Below the pieces are notes generated by a model. That model was not told the origin of the DNA. It did no database searches and worked only from the letters and a program-made list of their open reading frames with translations. From contig NZ_QEPQ01000003.1 of assembly GCF_003252795.1 (NCBI RefSeq), positions 310,001 through 374,000 on the forward strand: 64,000 bases of DNA, given 5' to 3'. Below, piece after piece: positions 11,401 to 17,236 of the stretch. Both the position numbers and the translations under genes were made by a program. This DNA comes from Haemophilus parainfluenzae. GTDB taxonomy: Bacteria > Pseudomonadota > Gammaproteobacteria > Enterobacterales > Pasteurellaceae. Within the stretch, counting starts at the first letter, position 1. Each line of letters starts with the position of its first letter.

Positions 11401-11929
11401 AATTGTAAATCATGAAAGCTAAAAATGGGGCATAGTCTAGAGCGAATAAGGTGGAAATACAAGGGGGAATGTTGTTGGGCATGAATCGGGTTGAGAGATA
11501 GAGTAGGAAGATAAATATTATACTATTCAAATTTATTGAGTTTTATTCCGCCGCATCGCCCTCAATGCAGCACACCACGTCCAGCTGATCCGCGCTCTTC
11601 AACTGTCGTAGCGAAATATTCAAAGAATTGACACACTTTGAATCGTCACATTTTCGCCGTAATTGCGAATCTGTCGCTGAAGCACCTGAAAAATGATAGG
11701 TTGGATTCTCGAATTCGACACTTTCAAAGTTACCGCAATAATTTCAAATCATATAAATATCAAAAGGTTGTCGGATACAAGTATACGACCTACATAGATT
11801 GAAACATAAGGTCATCAGAACGTTTGAAGTAATGACTTGAACAGCCAAAACTGCGTGCGTACCGCATACACCTTACATTTTTATTTTAAAGGTGGAGATG
11901 TAGGTTACGGTTTACTTACTTCACTTTAG
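11401..11929. other. Gap between queA and the 252-aa gene, with phage-type relic
   Basis: About 530 bases without an intact gene. Bases 11543-11752 hold a broken zinc-finger ORF (own entry), and base composition there is more GC-rich than its flanks. Bases 11768-11787 form an imperfect hairpin (GTCGGATAC/GTATACGAC), followed by a sequence ending GATTGAAAC. Nothing else could be supported. Confidence 0.5.
11543..11752 (-). pseudogene. Broken Ogr/Delta-like phage zinc-finger activator
   Basis: Reading the minus strand from the ATG at 11752 gives Met-Ile-stop-Asn-Tyr-Cys-Gly. The TGA stands exactly where the first cysteine of a C-x2-C zinc knuckle would be, one base away from TGT or TGC. The frame then stays open for 66 codons to the TAA at 11543 and contains a C-x4-C pair (CDDSKC). 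Overall size (69 codons) and the C-x2-C...C-x4-C spacing resemble the Ogr/Delta late-gene activators of P2-type phages. Composition is more GC-rich than the flanks. No good ribosome site was seen. Assignment rests on cysteine spacing and size, so it is tentative; the single-codon lesion itself is directly visible. Confidence 0.45.
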
Positions 11930-12688
11930 TTACTCAGCCTTTTTATATAAAACTGCGTTTTTATTCTCAAGTTTAATATTTAAATATCCATTATCAAAAT
12001 TAGCAGTACCAATAAGGACAATTTTATACACTGAATCTTTATCAAAACATTCATTTATTGAACCACGATACAGGCTAGTTCTATACTTCCATTCTCCATC
12101 TTTATTTTTTGTTTTTATAACCCATCTAAAATAAGTGTTTCCTGTTTTTGATTGTTTTTCTTCAGATAAAATCTTAACATCCCCATAGAAAAGATAAAGC
12201 TTACCTGAAATATCGGAGTCAATCCATCCAGAAAGCCTTTGTTTTCTTATCGTCTTTTTTATAACCTGTTTACTTTGAGCATTTTCTTCCTCATCAAAAA
12301 GAAAAGAATTGTTTTCGATAGTCAGATTAGATTGTAATTCTGCTATATCATTTTTACTTGGCATTAATTGACGCATCATGCTATTTAACCGATTTTTTAC
12401 TTGCTCAGAAGTTAATTTTTCAAGATACTTCAGGATAGTCCTTTTCCTTGCATAAGAATAATTATATGAGCAACTATTTGAGTGAAGAGATGATGGAATA
12501 CTTCTTAGATGAGGTGTTTTACCATGAACCAACGATAAGGCAGCAATATAACATTCTGGACAAAAAATATGGTTTAAATAGGGATTGATATTGCCATTTT
12601 TATCATCATAAGCTATCAAAACATCAACTTTTTTAATTGAATTACTTGTTCTATCAAAAAAATCTTCAAATTTTTTTTGTTTTGACAT
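11930..12688 (-). CDS. Uncharacterised 252-aa protein with possible zinc site
   Basis: I do not recognise this gene. The protein is 252 residues, very AT-rich in codon use, and lysine- and asparagine-rich. Near residue 40 it carries FCPECYIAALSLVHG, followed about 30 residues on by LHSNSCSY. This cysteine/histidine pattern could bind zinc and loosely recalls the N-terminal module of CoiA-like proteins. The middle is charged and probably helical. The last 90 residues (from about WIDSDISGKLYLFYG) look like a beta-rich domain. AAGGAG before the ATG at 12688 decides against the in-frame codon at 12709. It lies alone in the accessory region with no uptake signal, which suggests recent acquisition. 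No signal peptide or membrane segment is visible. Confidence 0.65.
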   Translation of the reverse strand: MSKQKKFEDFFDRTSNSIKKVDVLIAYDDKNGNINPYLNHIFCPECYIAALSLVHGKTPHLRSIPSSLHSNSCSYNYSYARKRTILKYLEKLTSEQVKNRLNSMMRQLMPSKNDIAELQSNLTIENNSFLFDEEENAQSKQVIKKTIRKQRLSGWIDSDISGKLYLFYGDVKILSEEKQSKTGNTYFRWVIKTKNKDGEWKYRTSLYRGSINECFDKDSVYKIVLIGTANFDNGYLNIKLENKNAVLYKKAE

Positions 12689-13006
12689 TTTTAACTCCTT
12701 AATAATCACACTATCTCACAAATGTAGTTTAGCGCATCTAAATAAATTTAAAAATTAAAAAATCTTCGTCCATAATTTGTGGGCTGCTAGTTTTAGCTTT
12801 AGACGAAATCTCTATAGAAATAAAATAAAATCAATATGTTAAAATATGTTTTTGTAGTAAATTCAAACCAGTACATCTCTGCCAATACCCTTATATGCCA
12901 TTTGTATATAACAAGCATTGATGCTTTGTCCTCATTTGAATTCAATCCGCCATATTCTCCTATTTATCAAACATCCCTGTACTCCTATCCCGTTTCCCCC
13001 AACAAC
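12689..13006. other. Gap with no supported gene
   Basis: AT-rich up to about 12940, then abruptly GC-richer toward the relic ORF at 13007. Inverted hexamers TTCGTC (near 12765) and GACGAA (near 12803) flank a 31-base interval. A 73-codon plus-strand ORF at 12836 lacks a ribosome site and protein-like character. Confidence 0.4.
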
Positions 13007-13228
13007 TCAGGCTGGCAAATCACCACCAGCTACCAGGCTTTGCAGCGTTTGCCGTAGTCGGGCGGCGGGGATCCGGTAGCGGGTTTGCATATACTACAGT
13101 GCGTCCTCAGAGACGGTTTTTGCGGCAAGGTTGGTGGAGATAAAGCCGTGTATTTTATGATTATCTAGATCATGCGCAAATACTGGAGGAGAGAAAATTA
13201 ATACTGACAGAATTAATGTTTTTTTCAT
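13007..13228 (-). pseudogene. Signal-peptide ORF interrupted by an amber codon
   Basis: From the ATG at 13228 the minus strand reads MKKTLILSVLIFSPPVFA, a clear Sec signal peptide with cleavage expected after VFA, and continues for 44 codons to TAG at 13094-13096. Beyond the TAG the same frame stays open for 28 more codons to TGA at 13007. The signal-peptide part is AT-rich, but the rest is distinctly GC-rich, so the ORF looks like a fusion of two sources or a decayed import. I recognise neither half. It follows, on the same strand, the terminator at 13294-13322, and it has only a weak ribosome site. Confidence 0.35.
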
Positions 13229-13293
13229 AGAAATTTACTTAAGTTAGTAAAAGTTCTAATAAATCATATTCCAATAAATTTTATTTTACTCAT

Positions 13294-13322
13294 AAAAAAA
13301 ACGCCCTTTCGGACGTTTTTAT
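13294..13322 (-). terminator. Terminator after the 46-aa zinc protein (copy 1)
   Basis: On the minus strand an A run is followed by ACGTCC, a GAAA loop and GGGCGT (one U-G pair), then eight T residues. The core is identical to the terminator at 14650-14675. Confidence 0.8.
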
Positions 13323-13325
13323 TAA

Positions 13326-13466
13326 TTATCTGCCACAATCACATTGCGGGATTGGCATAGGGCGGTGTTTAGCTCTAATAATTGCGCCGGTACGTGGGTC
13401 TTCACGCGTCCAACGGAAAATTAGAGGGCAAACACGACCACACTTAGAACAAGTTGTCATAGCCAT
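13326..13466 (-). CDS. 46-aa cysteine-rich (zinc-ribbon-like) small protein
   Basis: A 46-residue ORF starting MAMTTCSKCGRVCPL and ending PIPQCDCGR. Cysteines occur as C-x2-C-x3-C near the start and C-x-C at the end, so one zinc ion could be held between the two ends. Arginine and lysine richness between them suggests nucleic acid binding. AGAGG lies eight bases before the ATG at 13466, and a strong terminator follows the stop, so it looks like a real gene. Small cysteine-rich proteins of this type (for example Mu Com) are common in phage regulatory regions. No sequence-level match to Com is claimed. Function unknown. Confidence 0.6.
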   Translation of the reverse strand: MAMTTCSKCGRVCPLIFRWTREDPRTGAIIRAKHRPMPIPQCDCGR

Positions 13467-13485
13467 TAGGCTTACCTCTTATTTT

Positions 13486-13605
13486 TCAGGTTACCACCAC
13501 TTTACCTATGGACAACGCCATGCAACTTGTTTTAGAATACTTCACCGTTTTCGAAGGTGTTCTTCTTTTGCAGGTATTGTGTACAGCGGATGGAGAACTA
13601 TACAT
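13486..13605 (-). CDS. Possible 39-aa ORF upstream of the zinc protein
   Basis: A 39-codon minus-strand frame beginning MYSSPSAVHNTCKRR and ending IGKVVVT, whose stop lies 20 bases before the 46-aa gene. It is basic and has no clear ribosome site, hydrophobic segment or recognisable domain. It could be a leader peptide, a phage-type small protein, or chance. Listed only because of its position in the same strand-wise series as the ImmA gene upstream and the cysteine-rich gene downstream. Confidence 0.25.
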   Translation of the reverse strand: MYSSPSAVHNTCKRRTPSKTVKYSKTSCMALSIGKVVVT

Positions 13606-13638
13606 AGTAATTAATACGCCAATATTACTTACTATCCT

Positions 13639-13665
13639 AAAACCCAGTCCTTGTGATTGGGTTTT
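13639..13665. terminator. Hairpin at the end of the ImmA-like gene
   Basis: AAAACCCA pairs with TGGGTTTT around an 11-base loop. The T-rich tail lies on the plus side (GTTTTTATTTT); on the minus strand, the direction of the adjoining gene, the tail is poor. Confidence 0.45.
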
Positions 13666-14198
13666 TATTTTCCGTATTTAGCAACTCTTGTTTGGGCACA
13701 CTCGTAACTTACCCCAAACAAATCAGCGAGTTCAGAAACTGCCATGTTATGAAAACGTTTGATACTACTATCAGGCAATAGAAGTCGCCCCGCAAATTCA
13801 TTTGCTTGCCATTCAGCGTTGCAATAAATTTTAGTGCTTTTATCCACAGGTCGAGCAAATCCTATCTGTTCCTTATGTATGACTCCATGCGCTAATTCAT
13901 GAGCAACCGTAAAGCGATCTCGTCCATTACCATCACAAGCCCCATTATAGACGCTTTCCCTTAAAAGGATCTCTCCTGTTGGTAATGTTAGTCCTAAAGC
14001 ACCCGCCATCTCATGATCTGGCACAATGCGAAAGTTTTCATAGCCAAACTCTAAGAGAGATATAATATCAACGGCACCATTAGAATCTATCCACCCACAC
14101 TTAGCAGCTATTTCACGGATAGCTTGAGTGATTGAATCTATTTGTTTTCTTGACATAGGGCTAACCGAAAACCCCTCGTTATAAAAAATTGAACTCAC
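13665..14198 (-). CDS. ImmA/IrrE family metallo-endopeptidase
   Basis: A 177-residue protein with the zinc peptidase motif VAHELAHGVIH (His100, Glu101, His104) and the downstream ligand helix QANEFAGRLLLP (Glu134), as in ImmA of ICEBs1 and IrrE of Deinococcus. Such peptidases cleave or inactivate a partner XRE repressor on a stress signal. The GTG start at 14198 shares a base with the TAG of the XRE gene (TAGTG), with AAAGGAG as ribosome site, so the two are translationally coupled. In this accessory setting the pair may be a leftover phage/ICE switch, or may serve as a toxin-antitoxin-like unit. Both genes look intact. Confidence 0.9.
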   Translation of the reverse strand: MSSIFYNEGFSVSPMSRKQIDSITQAIREIAAKCGWIDSNGAVDIISLLEFGYENFRIVPDHEMAGALGLTLPTGEILLRESVYNGACDGNGRDRFTVAHELAHGVIHKEQIGFARPVDKSTKIYCNAEWQANEFAGRLLLPDSSIKRFHNMAVSELADLFGVSYECAQTRVAKYGK

Positions 14199-14554
14199 TA
14201 TTTGACTCCTTTTAATAAATTTAATAATTCTTGTTTTTTAGTATCATCGAGTTCATTGAAATTCCGACAAAATGCCCCAACAATCATTTGATCTAATGAG
14301 TTTTGCGGGATTGTAATTGTGCTTTGTGTTCTTGTGGTATCAACTGATTCAAATAAGCGCTCTTTGTCCTGATCTGAAAAGCTAAAACTATTTACAAGCT
14401 TTTGCTCAATACCTTGCGGAATTGGTTTATTTCCATTTTCAATGGATGACATAAATGCAGAACTAAAGCCCAAAGCATCTGCCATTTGTTTTAATAGGAT
14501 CTTATTGGCGCGACGATACCCCCTTATAAATTCTCCGAAGTTGGTTTTTTTCAT
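14198..14554 (-). CDS. XRE-family transcriptional regulator
   Basis: A 118-residue protein with a helix-turn-helix domain at about residues 8-50, including LKQMADALGFSSAFMSSIENG, where recognition-helix and turn residues fit the Cro/CI family. The C-terminal part (about 75-118) is probably for dimer formation or contact with the peptidase partner. It is directly coupled to the ImmA-like gene, the common repressor/anti-repressor arrangement. Start ATG at 14554, with GGAGAAA just before. The upstream 14574-14620 segment carries repeated GGTTAA/TTAACC words that are likely operators, suggesting autoregulation. Confidence 0.9.
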   Translation of the reverse strand: MKKTNFGEFIRGYRRANKILLKQMADALGFSSAFMSSIENGNKPIPQGIEQKLVNSFSFSDQDKERLFESVDTTRTQSTITIPQNSLDQMIVGAFCRNFNELDDTKKQELLNLLKGVK

Positions 14555-14573
14555 AGTTTTCTCCTTATGTAGT

Positions 14574-14620
14574 GTGTTAACTGAATATTAAAAGTTAACC
14601 TTGAGGTTTAATTTAACCTA
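14574..14620. promoter_or_regulatory. Candidate operators for the XRE regulator
   Basis: TTAACT and AGTTAA form an inverted repeat (about 14577-14597). Further TTAACC and GGTTTAA words (near 14595, 14605 and 14613) repeat the same core, 20-70 bases before the regulator start. The arrangement is typical of a self-regulating repressor; binding is inferred. Confidence 0.45.
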
Positions 14621-14649
14621 CGGATTAATTTTTGTCAACGCTTATGTTC

Positions 14650-14675
14650 AAAAAAAACGCCCTTTCGGACGTTTT
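14650..14675 (-). terminator. Terminator after the Mor remnant (copy 2)
   Basis: Same hairpin as at 13294-13322: minus-strand ACGTCC-GAAA-GGGCGT followed by eight T residues. It lies 15 bases past the Mor-type stop codon. Confidence 0.8.
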
Positions 14676-14689
14676 CTCACTTTTAGCGG

Positions 14690-14925
14690 TTATTTCTCCC
14701 CAAACATATCAAACTGCCGTCGGGCGATTTCTTCTTTTGTGACACGCTTCACAATTTGGTAAATCCACTGCATGGATACGTTGTATTTGCGTGCTAGTTC
14801 GCGGTGGTTTGTGCCGTTGAATTCATTGAAAATCTTGCGGTCACGTTCGCTTAACAACAAAATCAGGTTACGTGGGATGTAAATTACTTCACCGCCCCAG
14901 ATTTACGCAATATGCCCGGCGACTT
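14690..14925 (-). pseudogene. Remnant of a Mu Mor-type transcription activator
   Basis: The minus-strand frame ending at TAA 14690 encodes GGEVIYIPRN, then LLSERDRKIFNEFNG, NHRELARKYNVS and a basic C-terminus ending FDMFGEK. This is the Mor/C helix-turn-helix signature of Mu-like phages (a beta strand with IYIP, then F-x-G-x-N...ELA-x-KY-x-VS). Seventy sense codons are open. An in-frame TAA at 14903-14905 interrupts it just before IWGGE, and upstream the frame continues for a few plausible residues (VMEVAGHIA) before running into cas3 sequence. The N-terminal half is therefore missing, and the gene cannot make a normal activator. A terminator follows at once. Confidence 0.7.
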
Positions 14926-15373
14926 CCATGACAATTTGTTTTGTCAAAAGCTTTGCGGAATTCGGCGGCATTTTGTTCGATTATGCTAGTGAACGGAATG
15001 ACATAAATTACGCGCCGCATACCTTGCCGTTTGGCGTGCTACAGCGTGAAAGCCATGGAAGTGGAAGTGAAGGTTTTGCCGCCGCTCGTTGGTATGGTGA
15101 GCGTGAACAATCCATGTGGTTGTGCCGCTTGTTCTACAGTATGATCGAGAATTTCACTGCGCAGACGGTTAAAGGCTTCCGAATATTTCCCTAAATCGTG
15201 AAGCTTTCCCGTCTGGCAGGCAATTTCCTGAGCACCGAATACCCGACAAACTCCGCCACCATTTCACCAACATTGACTGAATGGCTTTGCAAGGTTTGCC
15301 AATGTTCGTAAGGCAAGAGATTGCCGAGTTTATCTTGCGCGGAATGGGCGTAGTAGGAGAGTTTCACAAACAT
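14926..15373 (-). pseudogene. cas3: Decayed type I-C CRISPR helicase-nuclease cas3
   Basis: From the ATG at 15373 the frame reads YYAHS...WQTLQSHSVNVGEMVAEF, the N-terminal HD nuclease start of Cas3. A one-base loss near 15243 shifts to the next frame, which continues VFGAQEIACQTGKLHDLGKY (HD motif intact) and SEAFN. It then jumps directly to LRSEILDH and GLFTLTIPTSGGKT, helicase motif I. More than 100 residues of the HD/linker region are gone. An amber codon at 15039-15041 follows, after which HAKRQGMRRVIYVIPFTSII and EQNAAEFRKAF are still readable (motif Ia). The sequence then meets the Mor remnant. The GLFTLT...VIPFTSII wording is that of type I-C/Cas3 proteins. No other cas gene or array was found here. 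Confidence 0.8.
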
Positions 15374-15677
15374 AAAATAATCCTTTATATTTATGATTAC
15401 TTTTAATGATTATTGCTTAATGTCCCCCTAACTTTATTTTTATATCAATGCTCATTAGTTTATATATTTTTTCATAAAAAAATATGAAGTTAATTAATTT
15501 TAAGAATGGAGTGTTTTATATGATTTTGGAGTGTGTTTTTAAGGCATAAAAAAAGCCCTATCAAAAAGGTGAAAGGGCAAAATATTTGGAGTCATACTAT
15601 GAGTTGTTGAATTAACAAATCAGGTATGGAGTGTATTATAGTACACCTATTAACAAATGCAACAATTTTTTAACAAG
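15374..15677. other. AT-rich gap between cas3 relic and trhP
   Basis: About 300 bases, strongly AT-rich. It holds a minus-strand terminator for trhP (15547-15578) and three GGAGTGT words (near 15508, 15529 and 15626, the latter two as TGGAGTGTGTT/TGGAGTGTATT). No CRISPR repeats, gene or promoter of convincing quality was found. Confidence 0.4.
15547..15578 (-). terminator. Terminator after trhP
   Basis: On the minus strand GCCCT and AGGGC, with flanking partial pairing, are followed by eight T residues about 100 bases past the trhP stop. Confidence 0.6.
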
Positions 15678-17057
15678 TTAATTGTGTGGATTGCGCGTGT
15701 TGGTGTTGACCAAATTACGCATCAACAATGCATAATCAAGTTGGATGTCTTGTGGCACATCTAAAAATACAAAATGGCCATCGCCAAGTGCGGCTTCCAC
15801 ATTTTCGTTTTTGCGATTGAGCATTTTTTCAATTTTAAAGACGATGTTGCCTTGTGGGGTCATCATTTCGACCTCATCACCAAGCAAGAATTTATTTTTC
15901 ACCGCTACTTCAGCCATACCTTGTTCATTACGTTTACCGGTAAATTCACCGACAAATTGTTGGCGTTCAGAGATAGAGTAGCCGTATTCGTAATTTTGGT
16001 ATTCATCGTGCGTATGGCGACGTAAGAAACCTTCGGTATAACCACGATGAGCAAGGGATTCCAAGGTATCCATTAAGCTTTCATCAAATGGTTTGCCTGC
16101 TGCCGCATCATCAATGGCTTTGCGGTAAACTTGTGCGGTTCTTGCACAGTAATAGAATGATTTAGTACGGCCTTCGATTTTTAAAGAATGCACACCAAGT
16201 GCGGTCAATTTTTCCACGTGTTGTACTGCACGTAGATCTTTTGAGTTCATAAAGTAAGTGCCGTGTTCATCTTCAAACGCCGTCATTTGTTCATCAGGCT
16301 TTTGTGATTCGGTGTAAAGGAAAACTTTATCCGTTACTGCACCTTCACCCAAGGTTGGTGCCACATTTTTCACTTCGATTTGTTGAGCGGGATCGATTTT
16401 CGGCACGATATTGCCTACTTCATCTGTGGTGCCTTCTTCCATTTTGTATTCCCAACGGCAAGCATTCGTGCAAGTACCTTGGTTTGGGTCGCGTTTGTTG
16501 ATATAGCCAGAAAGCAAGCAGCGGCCAGAATACGCCATACATAACGCACCGTGTACGAAAATTTCGAGTTCGATATCAGGCACGTGTTGGCGAATTTCAG
16601 CGATTTCTTCGATGGACAATTCGCGCGATAAAATCACACGAGTTAATCCCATTTGTTTCCAGAATTTTACGGTTGCCCAGTTTACCGCATTCGCTTGTAC
16701 AGAAAGGTGAATGTCAATATCCGGGAAGTTTTCACGCACCAACATGATTAAGCCTGGATCAGACATAATTAAGGCATCAGGGCCCATGTCGATCACAGGT
16801 TGTAAATCTTTGATAAAGGTTTTGAGTTTGGAGTTATGCGGTGCAATGTTTACGACCACATAGAATTTTTTGCCAAGTGCATGGGCTTCATCAATCCCGA
16901 TTTTTAAATTGGCGTGATTAAATTCATTGTTGCGTACACGTAAGCTATAACGTGGTTGGCCTGCATAAACGGCATCTGCGCCATACGCGAAGGCGTAGCG
17001 CATATTTTTAAGGGAGCCCGCAGGGGAGAGTAATTCAGGTTTAAATGGGGTTGTCAT
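15678..17057 (-). CDS. trhP: tRNA 5-hydroxyuridine synthase TrhP (U32 peptidase family)
   Basis: Prephenate-dependent enzyme (formerly YegQ) that hydroxylates U34 of several tRNAs, the first step to cmo5U/mcmo5U. The 459-residue protein has the U32 TIM-barrel start ELLSPAGSLKNMRYAFAYGADAVY and the family signature ELEIFVHGALCMAYSGRC. The cysteine set GYINKRDPNQGTCTNACRWEY matches an iron-sulfur-type site, and LKIEGRTKSFYY follows. A C-terminal beta-barrel of about 80 residues is the YegQ-type extension. ATG at 17057. It stands alone between the accessory region and the purine permease. Confidence 0.95.
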   Translation of the reverse strand: MTTPFKPELLSPAGSLKNMRYAFAYGADAVYAGQPRYSLRVRNNEFNHANLKIGIDEAHALGKKFYVVVNIAPHNSKLKTFIKDLQPVIDMGPDALIMSDPGLIMLVRENFPDIDIHLSVQANAVNWATVKFWKQMGLTRVILSRELSIEEIAEIRQHVPDIELEIFVHGALCMAYSGRCLLSGYINKRDPNQGTCTNACRWEYKMEEGTTDEVGNIVPKIDPAQQIEVKNVAPTLGEGAVTDKVFLYTESQKPDEQMTAFEDEHGTYFMNSKDLRAVQHVEKLTALGVHSLKIEGRTKSFYYCARTAQVYRKAIDDAAAGKPFDESLMDTLESLAHRGYTEGFLRRHTHDEYQNYEYGYSISERQQFVGEFTGKRNEQGMAEVAVKNKFLLGDEVEMMTPQGNIVFKIEKMLNRKNENVEAALGDGHFVFLDVPQDIQLDYALLMRNLVNTNTRNPHN

Positions 17058-17190
17058 AATGTTCTCTTGTCTGATTTCAGGTCAGTAGCTTGCTTTTGGC
17101 AAGCCGTATTAAAGGCCTGTATTTTAGGCGGATTTAGGGATTTGTAAAGTAAAAGTGCGGTTGGATTTTTGATTGTTTTTTAGGTTAAAA

Positions 17191-17219
17191 ATAAAAAAGG
17201 CGAACCATTCGTCCGCCTT
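17191..17219 (-). terminator. Terminator after the purine permease
   Basis: Minus strand AAGGCG-x-AC pairs with GT-x-CGCCTT around a 5-base loop, followed by a run of T residues, 18 bases past the stop. Confidence 0.75.
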
Positions 17220-17236
17220 ATCATGATGAGCTTTAA

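Noticed and set aside
11744-11746. TGA read as selenocysteine in the zinc-finger ORF
   Set aside because: No SECIS-like hairpin directly follows, and the codon sits at a structural zinc cysteine, so simple nonsense mutation is more likely.
12836-13057. 73-codon plus-strand ORF
   Set aside because: No ribosome site, odd composition rich in Ser/Tyr/Asn, and it overlaps the better-supported minus-strand relic frame at 13007-13228.
14928-15194. 88-codon plus-strand ORF
   Set aside because: It is the antisense shadow of the cas3 relic; the minus-strand frames match known Cas3 motifs.
15374-15677. CRISPR array next to the cas3 relic
   Set aside because: No regularly spaced direct repeats; only short GGAGTGT words recur without constant spacing.
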